A DNA stretch of 64,000 bases. Origin: Membranipora membranacea. Taxonomy: Eukaryota > Bryozoa > Gymnolaemata > Cheilostomatida > Membraniporidae. The notes under the pieces are model-generated. The model worked only from the letters and a program-made list of their open reading frames with translations, was not told the origin of the DNA and searched no databases. The position numbers and the translations under genes were made by a program. The DNA lies in assembly GCA_914767715.1 (NCBI GenBank), contig OU612067.1, positions 6,448,001 to 6,512,000 on the forward strand. Direction: 5' to 3'. The first letter of the stretch is position 1, and every line of letters begins with the position of its first letter. Of this stretch, positions 22,950-36,418 are shown in pieces.

Positions 22950-25028
22950 GGCAAAGGGTATAGGGCTAGGCTTGTGTACATGGACCTGCTGAATCCTTAA
23001 TTCTCCATTTCTACTACTAAATGTCTTAGCAAATTAGGTCTGCCACAAATCTAAAGATTTTTTGTTAAGCCTCAGAGCACCCACAGTTTGCTAACTATCC
23101 AAATTTTGTTAGAAATAAGATTGGATACCATGTATGAAGCAAACTGATGCAATGAAATGTTTACATTAGGGCGTCTTTTGGCCCAGAGCTGAGCTGGGTG
23201 CATTATTTGTCTTGAAAATCCATGATAAGAGCTAGGATGATCAGTAGGAGCATTCCTTTAGCTGCTTATGCAATTATTTCTAACCGCTGCACCTAACGGG
23301 ATTAGCTGAAATTTCCAGCCTTTTACTTTGCATAGCTATCAGACCATATTCTACTTTCCCCTGGTACAAATAATTCAGTAATGATTGTATGAAGTGGGTA
23401 TATTTACATTAAGACCACAATGCAACATCAACATGGGATTCCCCAAAGGTCCAGTTTAGCCTGCTGTCACTGGAATTCTATAAGAACTCCAAATTGCATA
23501 AAAATTTGTTTTGATTTAGCTCTCTATTCAAAATTTTAATTTCTAAATCGGGATAATCTGGCAGTTGAGGTCAATCTATATTATTACTTGCGCCATGCTG
23601 GAACTCTCTCTAGATATGTAATCAAAAGGGAAGCCTTGTAAGAAATCTTCTTTAAAGCAGAAATGACAGATGTACTTTTTTTGTATCATTAGAAGGCTCT
23701 CAATACTGTGAGTATCATTATGTGGACCTAGTGTACACCATACCTGCCAAAGATGATTTAAATTTCGATTTAAAAAAAATTATGGGGTCCTGATAGGGTT
23801 TTCCCAGGGTTTATCTCCCCTGCATAATGCGGAAGCAAAAGAGCCGAGGAGAGAAGGGAATTAGGCATGCACGACAAAAAAAGAGATCTATCATCCATAA
23901 ATGCCTTATACTAATAGATCACTTGAGATTGGATATCAATTCTTAGCTTACTGCCTCCACAGCAGACTTGGAGCCTATGGTTGAGGGACAACTTCAAAAT
24001 CAAAAATCAATTTTTCAAAAAATCTTAAAAATTTAGAGAATTTGTCAGCATCTTGAGAACCTATGATCTTGTATAACTTTTTGAGCTCTTTGAAATGATA
24101 TAAGGTGACCCTGTACTTGGCATTTCTGCTTTAATTTCCATATATTATAAGGTCAGTTAAATTGACAAGAGCGTCAAGTCACCACAATATGTCAGCACAA
24201 TCTGACAAAACCTCTCAACTGATACCTTCTTTCTGAACAATGATATCTACAACTAGGACAAACAATTGAATTCACTTTTTTTTATACCTAATTTGAATGG
24301 TCAATCTAATCTGATCCCAGCAAGAAATGTAAGATGCCGATCTAGTGCTCAAAAGGAATAAGTCAGCATTTGAAACGCACAAACATCATCATCAGAGAGA
24401 CCATATGTGATGAGTAAGATTATAACAAAGCTAATTATGTGATATTTTATTATATATTATTTGGCTGAGTAACAAAACAGAGTCCAATAAATAGCTATAA
24501 ACTAAATGAATAGATAATAATTCTAAATCTGCTAAAAGAACTCATATATCAACTATACCTCAGGTTAAAAAAGGCTGAAAATGATAGAATCTTTTATTTA
24601 AATAGTTTATTAGCATAATTTTTCATTCTCAAAGAATGTTTTACAATATTAGCCCTGAAAAGAAAAAAAACCAAAATAACATTAGTAGTAGATTGACAGA
24701 AAACTATTATCATCTTAACTGTGAACAATGATGTGTAGAAGAATGAATTTTGAATAGACTGACGGCCTTAGTGGCACGCAAGATTGAAGGTAAGCTGATA
24801 TAACAGGACGCTATAATATTGTTCAAAAGAATATTTGTTGAAGGGTGTATAAAATAGATTGCGTATGAAAATAAATAAATTATAATATATGCCAAGAATT
24901 TGTGTGACCTGCCGGCAGGCTTCCCGATCAGTACATGTCTTATAAAGATGACTGGACTGAACTTAAGTTCTGTCTAGCGTTTTCTCTGAAAGCTAACTTG
25001 TATCAGTATGTTAAGGAGATCAGCTGTC
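22950..25028. other. Duplicated intergenic DNA, nothing recognised
   Basis: Shared with about 34040-36115. No exon supported on either strand. Confidence 0.55.
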
Positions 25029-25346
25029 TTACTCTTCTGATGCTGAGGTTGTGACAGCATATGTGCTGTCACTCAGACAATATACATTATAAGTCAATCT
25101 AAAGAGAGTCTCAGGGTCTACTGATACATTTGTCTCATTGCAGCGATGTCTGTTATCTTCTTTGATAAGTTTAAACTCATAATAGTTGTCATGACTACCC
25201 GCCTCAACAGTGAGTAAGTAAGTAGAGTTGTGTTCTGTAACTACAGTGAGCTGTACATAATCTGGTCCACTAACTGCTTTGTTCTCATCACAAACCTCTG
25301 GCCATCTTCGCAACTGGAATAGTACTGCCTCTTTTTCACCTACTTC
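25029..25346 (-). pseudogene. Orphan exon 5 (copy F)
   Basis: A terminal family exon of 106 codons with intact acceptor (CAG before GAAGTAGGTGAA), all three exon 5 Cys, the NST and NET/NVS sequons and its own tail ending VTTSASEE. Upstream on the minus strand no exon 4, 3, 2 or promoter block is found before the 3' flank of copy C begins at about 26190. It is either a partial duplicate or an alternative terminal exon lacking a gene. Confidence 0.7.
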
Positions 25347-26190
25347 CTGATTTATAAAAATTTTTTGCTTAGAAATCTTTCTCTGTTGATTAAAATTTTG
25401 AATGGCGCATTACAATATTAATGAAAGAAATAATTTACCCCACTGATAACACAATCTAGCCTTAAGTCTGGAGAGGCAAGAAATGCTGTCATCAAGGTAT
25501 TATATTCAGTTTTCCTTCATCAAATCGTTTTTATCTAGAATTCTGATTGTCAGCAAACTGAAGTGTTCTGAGGCTTATCAAATAAATTTAGATTTGTGGC
25601 AAACCCAATTTAATTCACCATTGGTATCATTATTATAGATGAAGCAATTCTGTTTGGTTTCGTCGGAGAATCCAAACTCAGCACAGATACCTTGATCAAG
25701 AAGGAGATCTTGTGAGATAGTATAAAGTTTTATTTTATTGTGATATCATTTATATGCTATTTCTCGGAACAATTCAGTCGCCATATAAGCTTCAAAGTTC
25801 AATTATTAAAAGGACATAATTTGGCTTCAACTTCACGTCAATTAGGTAAAAAATTCAGTTTCACAGAAAAATGCTAAACGGACATATTTTGGACCATCAA
25901 CCTTTCAAAAATGCCATTCAAGGCCAAATTTATGTCTACAATGTTTACCAATTATAAAAGAATATATTTGAATTACTGGGGTAACATATCCACATTTCTA
26001 ATAGGACTGACCCTTTAACTACCCCGATTTTGTGAAAAGGCTAAATGTACCTCATCATATTTTTTCATTTATGTTAAATATCTTGTTGGTTGGGACTGAA
26101 TTACCAGTTATGTACATTTGACCTTCTTTTACTGGGTTGAAAAGCTGGTAGAGCATGGTATACTGCGTACGTGTGTTCTTTGAAATTTGC
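25347..26190. other. Spacer, nothing recognised
   Basis: No exon. The segment 25860-25960 is an inverted match to 16131-16230, and the right edge of the segmental duplication is at about 25965. Confidence 0.55.
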
Positions 26191-26617
26191 AAAATGGCAA
26201 AATTTCACGGAGGATTAATTAAATCCAGGTATGGGGATTCCACTAAAAGATCATAACTACAGAGTATTTGATCTGAGGCCATAAAACCTCCAGTTTTCTG
26301 ATAGTGTGTGTGTGATTATATATGATGCGCTAATTGCTGAGCAAAAGAGATAGATACCGATCAATCATTAAAAATAAGTTAAAAGAAAACGTAAAAATTC
26401 TACAGCTGCTAAAAGGATACAACAAAAGATCACGATTGAAAAAAAAAGATTGAAAATAAGTAATTGCAAAAAGTAAATTATGATACATTTAAAAAATTTC
26501 TGTGACCAATACAAATAAAAACAAGATGAAAATAAGACACAGATAAAGTCCAGCTAAATACTGTCTCGCGCCTACCGTGAAGGCTAATTTTTATCAGGTA
26601 TCTTTATTTGACTAGCC

Positions 26618-28218
26618 TTACTTCACAGAGACTGAGGTGTTACTCACAGTATACTTTCTATCACTCAGACAATATACATTATAAGTCAGTCTGAAGAGAG
26701 TCTCAGGGTCTACTGATACATTTGTCTCATTGCAGGGATGTCTGTTATCCTCTTTGATAAATTTGAACTCATAATCGTTGTTATGAATACCTGCCTCAAC
26801 AGTGAGTAAGTAAGTAGAGTTGTATTCTGTAACTGCAGTCAGCTGTATGTAATCTGGTCCACTCACAGCTTTGTTCTCATCAAAAACCTCTGGCCATCTT
26901 CTCAACTGGAATAGTACTGCTTCTTTCTCTTCTACATCCTGAAAGTTGAAAACTATTTCGATTAGAAGTTGTTCTCTCTCGACAAAAGGAAAGACGACTT
27001 GTTTGTCATGGACATAGCCTCATTAACGAGGAATTTACACAAATAAAATGTTGCCTGTAAAACTATGGATTTTGATGCTGCCACACTGTAATTTCTTGAA
27101 ATGTAGAATGACTCACCTTTACAGTTAGCTGTCCCTCAGAAGTCATCAACACAAGTCTTTCAGTAGTGATATTCTCATGAGGTAAAGTCATGTGATCAGA
27201 TAAAGCTCGGTTCGTCATGAAAGACATATGGTTTGAAGGTTCAACATGTGGCCATAAGTGATCTACAAGCAGATCAGAATTATTCTTAAAACCAAATTTG
27301 AATATGAAGAGATAGATTTTTAAAAGAAATTACATTACATTGTAAAATAAATTGTTACACCACAACAGACCAAGGTAATCATGATGAAAGATTGTCAAAA
27401 TTTCCCGCTGAACATGTAATGAATGATGTGTGCTATCATTTTGATAAGTGGAAACATACTGTTGTGTTGGTTATGTGTGCGTTGTGTTATAGATAGTTTA
27501 CGTCCTGTAGCAGCAGAATCAAAAAATATATACCCGGCCCAACTTCTGATCCTCATTGCACAGTGGTACGTAGGCTAAAAGGTGAAACGATACAAATTAA
27601 CCAAAATCCACCACATCAAAGCAATTCAGGATATATCACAGGGCAATTGCTATCTGATCACTCGGACAAAAACAAAACTATTACTACAATAAGAAAAAAC
27701 TGTAAAAATATGTGTGATGTGAGGGTAGGATCAGCATGAGAGGTATGTACTGTCAATTAATAAAACAGGTATACAGCTAGAGGTATAAACTAGATACTGG
27801 TGTTTTATACCTGTTTATTATACTTATTATACTTACCATCTCAAGGTCACGAAACGTTGGAGCTGCCTTTCCAGTAGATAGTAGATGTGAAAATATTGTA
27901 ATTTCGACGAGAAACTCCTGAAAGCACCCATGAATATCATTATGTACCCTCTAAAAAATTGAGCACAGACAGTTAAAATGTAGAATTGTCCAGGCTGTAA
28001 TTATTATTGTCAAGACGAGAAAATGTTAGCAAAAAAGGCAAATTGAACACGATTTTTTATTGTCGGCAAGTTATTTCCAGATTAATACAAAGAAGATATT
28101 GATGATTTACCGTAGGGTCTACAAACTATTCTAGAGAACAATGTTTAGGTGGACAATTAAAATATTGAAAAAGCCTATTATTTTGAAAACAGCTGATGAC
28201 TGATGTATTACCTACCAT
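26618..28218 (-). CDS. Secreted glycoprotein, family copy C (lost one Cys)
   Basis: Minus-strand exons are 28216-28218 (ATG), 27837-27917, 27460-27574, 27117-27262 and 26618-26938, giving 666 nt and 221 aa. All introns are GT-AG. Differences from its sisters: the second conserved Cys is Phe (RRWPEVFDENK), exon 4 has one extra codon (RLVLMTS), and the signal-peptide exon carries charged or polar changes (FLVEITIFSH) that weaken its hydrophobic core. A canonical AATAAA (minus strand, 26603-26608) follows the stop closely. The frame is intact, but the lost Cys would leave an unpaired partner, so reduced function is possible. Confidence 0.7.
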
Positions 28219-28326
28219 TATTTTTTTTATATTCGAGCAACGCAAAATCCAAACTCGATTTCTCTAAGCTCTCAACAGTTGGAAGTGCAGATCAAGTGTG
28301 ACCTCACAGTGGGGTCTTACCAGACA

Positions 28327-28332
28327 TTTATA
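28327..28332 (-). promoter_or_regulatory. TATA box of copy C
   Basis: TATAAA on the minus strand at the family position, about 110 nt upstream of the ATG exon, in the conserved promoter block. Confidence 0.55.
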
Positions 28333-28399
28333 CTGCAATACCAGAAATCTCAAATGTGCTACACGACATCATCACTTCCTGGCTATTTTTAGACAATGG

Positions 28400-29385
28400 G
28401 TCAGCTTTTCATTCAGCATTGGATAATTCGCATGTTAGGCAATTTGGCTAATACATCATTGAATTAAAGAAATTATGAAATCCACAATAAACCAGGTAAC
28501 TTTGCTCAATGCTGACGGATAACAACTATTTTCTGCACAAATTCTTGCATATGGATGATTATTGCCACACTAAGCAATATGTGATTTTTTGTATATCAGT
28601 GGTTTAAACTTTAGTTTTGTGCTCCTGATCATCATTTTTTGTATTAATTGGATGTTACACAGCTATTGTAATGATTAGAGTTTGATACAAGTGAATATGT
28701 CATGAAGTAGTCCCTTTATACTTGATGTTACTCCATAATAATAATGACAATAATAATAATAATCGATGAGCATGAACTAATGAGCATTGACAAATCTGTT
28801 CGATAATTTAGAAATTTTAATAGTTTAAATCTGCGAAAGAGTAATAGTATAGGAAATACAGTCTCATTTCCAATGTTCCAGAGAAATGAAGCCAGTGATA
28901 GTTCTTGTATTGTTATTTACTTGGCTGACACTTTTGTCCTCATATCTTGTCACAGAATAAGATGTCAGTATAGGAATGGTGGTCTTTGTTGATCACCTTA
29001 ATCTGATATCACTCCCGCAGCATTTTGTTATTCCCGAAATCCGTTGGTATTGAAACTGGTAAGAACCACATTCTCAAATTACAATCTTGGGTTGGTAAAA
29101 TTGTATGAAACACCATCTCAGGTGGGGCGACCTTTTTGATACGGAAATAGTTATCGCCTGCATTTGTTAGCTATATTCTGTCACAACAGGATGAGTAATT
29201 CTCTCCCCTTTGTCACATGGTGGCATTAGCTGACAGGTTATCTACCCACAGGTCACATTTCAGTCTTCACGAATGATGTGCAAAAAGATCTGTAATTAAT
29301 CAAATGTGTAACTAGTACAATTGTGCATTTTGCAGGAATTGATTAGTTTAAGGATGAAAAATGGTCATACCCCCTTATCAATGGT
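28400..29385. other. 5' flank of copy C, no gene seen
   Basis: Shared with 2830-3730 and 14150-15050. Homology ends at about 29322. A 20-nt direct repeat (ATGGTCATACCCCCTTAT, twice, 29361-29398) sits at the junction with the next unit. Confidence 0.6.
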
Positions 29386-29405
29386 CATACCCCCTTATAT
29401 TTCAG

Positions 29406-29549
29406 TGTGGTGTGTATTATGATATGGTTACAATAATACCACAATGCAAAGTGGCAAAATTTCACGGAGGATTAGGTAAATCCATGTATGACACTGGGAA
29501 TTGCACAAAAAATGATATCTACACAGAAATTTGCTCTGAGGACTTATAA
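29406..29549 (+). CDS. Candidate terminal exon, 47 aa, four Cys (right copy)
   Basis: Same length and frame as 18080-18223, with conserved CGVYYDMV, PQCKVAKF, GNC and EICSEDL and a TAA stop. Acceptor-like TATTTCAG lies just before it. See the left copy for alternatives. No partner exon identified. Confidence 0.3.
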   Translation, partial: CGVYYDMVTIIPQCKVAKFHGGLGKSMYDTGNCTKNDIYTEICSEDL

Positions 29550-29906
29550 CCTCTGGTTTGCTGATATATTGTGTGTGATTATCTATTATGCGCTAATCTG
29601 CTGAGCAAAAGAGACAGATACCAATCAATTAATAAAATTAAATTAAACATATACGTAAAAGTTATACACAGGTGCTAAAAGGTCTTGTGGATACAACAAA
29701 AAGTCACGATTGAAAAATAGATTGAATTAAGTGATTGTACAAAAAAAAAGTATGATACATCTAAATAAAATCTGATCCCTGCAGCAGGGATTACCAATCA
29801 ATACAAATAAAAACAAGATGAAAATAAGACACAGTAAAGTCCAGCTAAATACTGTCTCGCGCCTTCCGTGAAAGCTAATTTGTATCAGGTTCTTATTTGA
29901 TTAGTC

Positions 29907-31486
29907 TTACTCCACAGAGACTGAGGTGTTACTCATAGTATACTTGCTATCACTCAGACAATATACATTATAAGTCAGTCTGAAGAGAGTGTCAGGGTCC
30001 ACTGATACATCTGTCTCATTGCATCTATGTCTGCTATCCTCTTTGATAAATTTGAACTTATAATCGTTGTCATTACTACCTGCCTCAACAGTGAGTAAGT
30101 AAGTAGAGTTGTATTCTGTAACTGCAGTCAGCTGTACGTAATCTGGTCCACTCACAGCTTTGTTCTCATCACAAACCTCTGGCCATCTTCTCAACTGAAA
30201 TAGTACTGCTTCTTTCTCTTCTACTTCCTGATAGATAAAACTTTTTAGATTAGAAGTTGTTCTCTCTCGACAAAAGGAAAGACGACTTGTTTGTCATGGA
30301 CATAACCTCATTAAAGAGGAATTTCCACAAATAATGTTGTCTGTAAATCTATGGATTTTGATGCTGCTACACGTAATCTCTGGGCAAGTAGAATAACTCA
30401 CCTTTACAGCTAGCTGTCCCTCAGAAGTCATCACAAGTCTTTCAGTAGTGATATTCTCATGAGGTAAGGTCATGTTATCAGATAAAGCTCGGTTCGTCAT
30501 GAAAGACATTTGGTTTGAAGGCTCAACATGTGGCCAAAAGTGATCTACAAAGAAAATAAAATGAATTGTTACACAACAACAGGCGGTGGTGAAAATGGCG
30601 AAGGATTAAACAAAGTATTATCAGGTCTGTTTCGCTCAACATATTATATAAGTACCCCATTATTTCATTGATATTATGTGTAAGCTATTATCTTGACCAG
30701 TAGGAACATACTGTTGTGTTGGTTATGTGTGCGTTGTGTTATAGATAGTTTACTTCCTGTAGCAGCAGAATCAACAGATATATACCCGGCCCATCCTCTG
30801 ATCCTCATTGCACAGTGGTACGTAGGCTAAAAGGTGAAACGATACAAATTCAATGTAATTTCCCAAAATTCGACTTCACATCAAAGCCATTCATGAGATT
30901 TCCCAAACTGTTGCTATCTGATCACTGGGACAAAACAAAATAACTACTACAGCAAGAAAAAACGATAAAAATATGTGTGATGTGAGAGTCGGATCAGCAT
31001 GAGATGTTTGTAGCGCCAATTAATGAAACATATATACAGCTCGTAAGAGGTATAAGCAATAAATACTGGTGTATATTTTACTTACCATTTCAAGGTCACG
31101 AAACGTTGGAGCTGCCTTTCCAGTAGATAATAGACATGTAAATATTACGATTCCGACAAAAATTTCCTGAAAGCAACCATGAATATAAACAATGAAAATT
31201 TAAAATTTGCCACCAGTCACTTTCCTGGTCAAATCAAGAAAATATTATCAAAAAAACAAGGTATATTAATTATGGCTTATTCTCAGCAAATAATTTCCTA
31301 GTTCTGTATGTATGTACCTTTGATTGATTGAGAGGTAAAAACTCTGAGATTATTTCAAGGAAGAACCTGTTGCTCTACTGATCAGTTGACAAACTAATCA
31401 AGATAATAATGTTAATGCGTAGAATAATAAGTTATAATAGTTAACACCTGAGATAATGGCTGACGATTAGCGTATTTATTTACCAT
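29907..31486 (-). CDS. Secreted four-cysteine glycoprotein, family copy E
   Basis: Minus-strand exons are 31484-31486 (ATG), 31086-31166, 30712-30826, 30402-30544 and 29907-30227, giving 663 nt and 220 aa. All introns are GT-AG and no family residue is lost. The signal peptide is followed by GKAAPTFRDLEM. The Cys positions are YHC, EVC, RHRC and VYC. The tail ends NTSVSVE. In exon 3 one family motif residue differs (RIRGWAG for RIRSWAG). Sister of copy D through the segmental duplication. Best intact representative on the minus strand. Confidence 0.8.
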
Positions 31487-31572
31487 TGTAAAAGTCAAAC
31501 TCAATTTCTCTAAGCCCTCAACAGTTTGAAGTGAAGATCAAGTGTGATCTCACTGTTGGACCTTTCCTGACT

Positions 31573-31578
31573 TTTATA
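31573..31578 (-). promoter_or_regulatory. TATA box of copy E
   Basis: TATAAA on the minus strand about 90 nt upstream of the ATG exon. The full upstream block with CCAGGAAGTGATG and GATGGGTCAGC is present (about 31615-31660). Confidence 0.55.
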
Positions 31579-33216
31579 CTGTGACCAGAAGTCTCAGATC
31601 TGCTGTATGACCACATCACTTCCTGGTTATTTTTAGATGATGGGTCAGCTTTTCATTTCCTGGCTCAACATTGGATGATTCAATTGTTTGGCAATTTGGC
31701 TAATACATCATTGAATTTGTGAAATTATAAAATCCACAATAAACCAGGTCACTTTGCTCAATACTGACGGATAACAACCATTTTCTGCACCATGTTTTCT
31801 TCAGATTGCTGATTATTGCAACACTAGACATTGGGTGTTTTTTTTGTATTCTGATGGTTTAAAATTGAGTTTTTTATACTGATCATCATTTTTTGTATAA
31901 ATTGGATGGTCACACAGCAATTGTAATGATGAGAGCTTGATATAAGCAAATACGTCATCCTGTAGCCACTTTATTTATGACGTTGCTCCCTAAAACTGCT
32001 TCAACCCAGTACTGATGAGCATTGATAACGCTATGGAATGATTCGGAAATTTAAGAACTCTAAATCTGAGAAAAAGTATATGTAAAAGAGATGCAGTATT
32101 TTTTGCAACGTTCCGAAGAAATGAAGCCAGTGCAACAGTCCTAGTATTCTCACTTGGTGGAATATTTTGTCCTCATGTCGCGTCTCATAATAGGAAGAAT
32201 TTTTAGATGTCATTGTAACATTGATGGTCTCGGTTGATGGCCTTAATCGATGTCAATCCATCAGCATTTTAATATTCCAGAAACCTGTTGGTATGGGAAC
32301 TGGGAAGGACTTCAATTTCAAATTACAATCTTGGGTCGGTAAAATTTGCTGAGACACCATATCAATCAGATTGGATAGGTTTTCTGATGTCGGTAAAGTT
32401 AAGGTAAGGCTCCAGCTTGACACTGCTCATATCTGAACTGAATAATTGAAAAGCATTGCCAAAGAAGCAGTTTTATGTTGCTATCGGTACTTTGGAAAGT
32501 TATATTTGAAAGTCATATTTTGGAAAGTTATACTTTGGAAAGTCATATTTGACTGGTTTGGTATTTGGAAGTGATGTGCTGTTCTCCTAGTATCCCACAT
32601 TATTGTAATGATAAATGAGGAAATTGATTTCCTGTGTTGCTTGTACGTGAGTAAGCCAATTACATAATTTATGAGATTTTAATGTATTTTATAATGGTTC
32701 AATAAACACTTTTGACTAACACTTGACCCAATAAGGCTGATGGTAATATCGATATGCCAAAGCCTTTCAGTATAACATATTTGACAAGGATTGAAGCAAA
32801 ATTATGTCCCCCTTTTCAACCACTGATTATTGATATAGAAACTGAATTATTCCAAGAAATACCACGAAAATGATATCGTAATAAAATTAGAAATGCCGCG
32901 TTCATAAACGCCACAAAACTTCGGGGTGTGGATGGCATACACCCAGGTTGTCGATTGAGTTTATGATGCATGGCCAATTGGTGATGTCATTATAAGTGCA
33001 AATTAAAATTAAAATGTCCATTCCATACCACCTATGAGGTAGAAAGCTTGATTATTGTTGTCCTATTATGTGGCAGAACTCCCCCCACAATTATTCTCAG
33101 TGAATACAGCCATAGAATAAAGCGCAACAAAAATGTTATAATTGTGGTATATTAATATAAAAATTTGAAAAAATAAGCGGTCCTCTTCATGCTTTTCCTT
33201 ACTTTTTTAATCTTGC

Positions 33217-33292
33217 CTCACCGGAATTGAAACTAGGGCCTATCACACCGAGCTGAGATGAGATCAAATACTCTAACCGCTCAGCCACGCTC
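33217..33292 (-). repeat. tRNA-derived SINE-like repeat 1, duplicate
   Basis: Same A and B boxes as 22138-22214, copied by the segmental duplication. Confidence 0.6.
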
Positions 33293-33487
33293 ACGCTGGC
33301 CAGGTGAAGCCAAATAATCCAGGTGTAGTTGGTGTAAGTAGTTATAAATATAAATATAGTAGCAAAAAAGTTAAACCACCAAGTAGTAAAAGAGATGATA
33401 ATTGATAATGCAATAAAATCTGGCCTCTAGCGCAAAAAGCATGTTCTAATTGTGGTATAATTTATGAAAATAATAATTTGTTACAAA

Positions 33488-33548
33488 CTGAATTGAACCT
33501 GGGCCTCTTGATCTGTGATCGAGCACCCTAGCCACTCAGCCACGCCTG
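33488..33548 (-). repeat. tRNA-derived SINE-like repeat 2, duplicate
   Basis: Same as 22409-22461, with a GGGCCTCTT stretch between the boxes that the left copy lacks in part. Confidence 0.6.
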
Positions 33549-33918
33549 CCCGCTGAAGCTCACACAATTAAGTTGGAGATGATTGGGTAAAGTTACCTAT
33601 TGTGTAATTTTGTTTAATTTTTCTTTTTTCAAGCAAAGAAGGAAAAATGTTATATGCACATGCGCAACTGGTTTTAGTACACATATGTGGTTGAAGACAG
33701 GACTTTAATTCAGCCATTTGGGCTATTTTCCGAAAAATCCCTTTTTGAAAAAAGTGTTATGAGGCACTGGACATGGGTTTCTTTTGTTTTATATACACAC
33801 GCGTTTATCATAAACACAAAACTGAAGTTTTGAGGATAATACAATAAATGTTAGTTATCCTCATACTCTCTATGATGAAGGTATCCAAGCCCTCCTAGCA
33901 CTTCCAGGGATGGAGTCA

Positions 33919-34019
33919 GGGGTGGTCTGATGGTGAGGGGTGCGGACTTGTGAGGTGTGAGGTCTAAGCAGAGACTATGGATTATCTAAAGTCTCTGGTC
34001 TAAATTCAATCCCCCGAGC
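33919..34019 (+). repeat. tRNA-derived SINE-like repeat 3, duplicate
   Basis: Same as 22832-22931. Confidence 0.5.
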
Positions 34020-34039
34020 CGGCAGTCATCCGCCGGGCA

Positions 34040-36115
34040 AAGGGTATAGGGCTAGGCTTGTGTACATGGACCTGCTGAATCCTTAATTCTCCAGTTCTAC
34101 TACTAAATGTCTTAGCAAATTAGGTCTGCCACAAATCTAAAGATTTTTTGTTAAGCCTCAGAGCACCCACAGTTTGCTAACTATCCAAATTTTGTTAGAA
34201 ATAAGATTGGATACCATGTATGAAGCAAACTGATGCAATGAAATGTTTACATTAGGGCGTCTTTTGGCCCAGAGCTGAGCTGGGTGCATTATTTGTCTTG
34301 AAAATCCATGATAAGAGCTAGGATGATCAGTAGGAGCATTCCTTTAGCTGCTTATGCAATTATTTCTAACCGTTGCACCTAACGGGCTTAGCTGAAATTT
34401 CCAGCCTTTTACTTTGCATAGCTATCAGACCATATTCTACTTTCCCCTGGTACAAATAATTCAGTAATGATTGTATGAAGTGGGTATATTTACATTAAGA
34501 CCACAATGCAACATCAACATGGGATTCCCCAAAGGTCCAGTTTAGCCTGCTGTCACTGGAATTCTATAAGAACTCCAAATTGCATAAAAATTTGTTTTGA
34601 TTTAGCTCTCTATTCAAAATTTTAATTTCTAAATCGGGATAATCTGGCAGTTGAGGTCAATCTATATTATTACTTGCGCCATGCTGGAACTCTCTCTAGA
34701 TATGTAATCAAAAGGGAAGCCTTGTAAGAAATCTTCTTTAAAGCAGAAATGACAGATGTACTTTTTTTGTATCATTAGACGGCTCTCAATACTGTGAGTA
34801 TCATTATGTGGACCTAGTGTACACCATACCTGCCAAAGATGATTTAAATTTCGATTTAAAAAAAATTATGGGGTCCTGATAGGGTTTTCCCAGGGTTTAT
34901 CTCCCCTGCATAATGCGGAAGCAAAAGAGCCGAGGAGAGAAGGGAATTAGGCATGCACGACAAAAAAAGAGATCTATCATCCATAAATGCCTTATACTAA
35001 TAGATCACTTGAGATTGGATATCAATTCTTAGCTTACTGCCTCCACAGCAGACTTGGAGCCTATGGTTGAGGGACAACTTCAAAATCAAAAATCAATTTT
35101 TCAAAAAATCTTAAAAATTTAGAGAATTTGTCAGCATCTTGAGAACCTATGATCTTGTATAACTTTTTGAGCTCTTTGAAATGATATAAGGTGACTCTGC
35201 ACTTGGCATTTCTGCTTTAATTTCCATATATTATAAGGTCAGTTAAATTGACAAGAGCGTCAAGTCACCACAACATGTCAGCACAATCTGACAAAACCTC
35301 TCAACTGAAACCTTCTTTCTGAACAATGATATCTACAACTAGGACAAACAATTGAATTCACTTTTTTTTATACCTAATTTGAATGGACAATCTAATCTGA
35401 TCCCAGCAAGAAATGTAAGATGCCGATCTAGTGCTCAAAAGGAATAAGTCAGCATTTGAAACGCACAAACATCATCATCAGAGAGACCATATGTGATGAG
35501 TAAGATTATAACAAAGCTAATTATTTATGTGATACTTTATTCTATATTATTTGGCTGAGTAACAAAACAGAGTCCAATAAATAGCTATAAACTAAATGAA
35601 AAGATAATAATTCTAAATCTGCTAAAAGAACTCATATATCAACTATACCTCAGGTTAAAAAAGGCTGAAAATGATAGAATCTTTTATTTTAATAGTTTAT
35701 TAGCATAATTTTCATTCTCAAAGAATGTTTTACAATATTAGCCCTGAAAAGAAAAAAACCAAAAAACATTAGTAGTAGATTGACAGAAAACTATTATCAT
35801 CTTATCTGTGAACAATGATCTTTAGAAGAATGAATTTTGAATAGACTGACGGCCTTAGTGGCACGCAAGATTGAAGGTAAGCTGATATAATAGGGCGCTA
35901 TAATATTGTTCAAAAGAATATTTGTTGAAGGGTGTAAAAAATAGATTGCGTATGAAAATAAATAAATTATAATATATGCCAAGAATTTGTGTGACCTGCC
36001 GCAGGCTTCCCGATCAGTACATGTCTTATAAAGATGATAACTGGACTGAACTAAAGTTCTGTCTAGCGTTTTCTCTGAAAGCTAACTTGTATCAGCTGTC
36101 TTACTCCTCTGATGC
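34040..36115. other. Duplicated intergenic DNA, nothing recognised
   Basis: Counterpart of 22950-25028. No exon supported. Confidence 0.55.
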
Positions 36116-36418
36116 TCAGGTTGTGACAGCATATGTACTGTCACTCAGACAATATACATTATAAGTCAATCCGAAGAGAGTCTCAGGGTCTACAGATACA
36201 TTTGTCTCATTGCAGCGATGTCTGTTATCCTCTTTGATAAATATGAACTCATAATCGTTGTCATGACTACCCGCCTCAACAGTGAGTAAGTAAGTAGAGT
36301 TGTATTCTGTAACTACAGTGAGCTGTACATAATCTGGTCCACTCACTGCTTTGTTCTCATCACAAACCTCTGGCCATCTTCGCAACTGGAATAGTACTGC
36401 CTCTTTTTCACCTACTTC
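36116..36418 (-). pseudogene. Orphan exon 5 (copy G)
   Basis: Duplicate of the orphan exon at 25029. One substitution (TCA to TGA in the minus strand) shortens the tail to end at YAVTT. Acceptor intact. No other exons upstream. Confidence 0.7.

Larger units (their letters stand above)
18061..25965. repeat. Segmental duplication, left copy (unit D)
   Basis: Near-identical to 29385-37036 in direct orientation. It includes gene copy D, its flank, three SINE-like repeats and an orphan exon 5. Differences seen: a 364-nt insertion here at 18610-18973, about 100 nt extra in the other copy near 33008-33108, 16-17 nt missing here at about 20668 in the promoter block, and scattered substitutions. The left edge is at the TATTTCAG before 18080. 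The right edge is at about 25965, after which the copies are unrelated. Confidence 0.9.
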
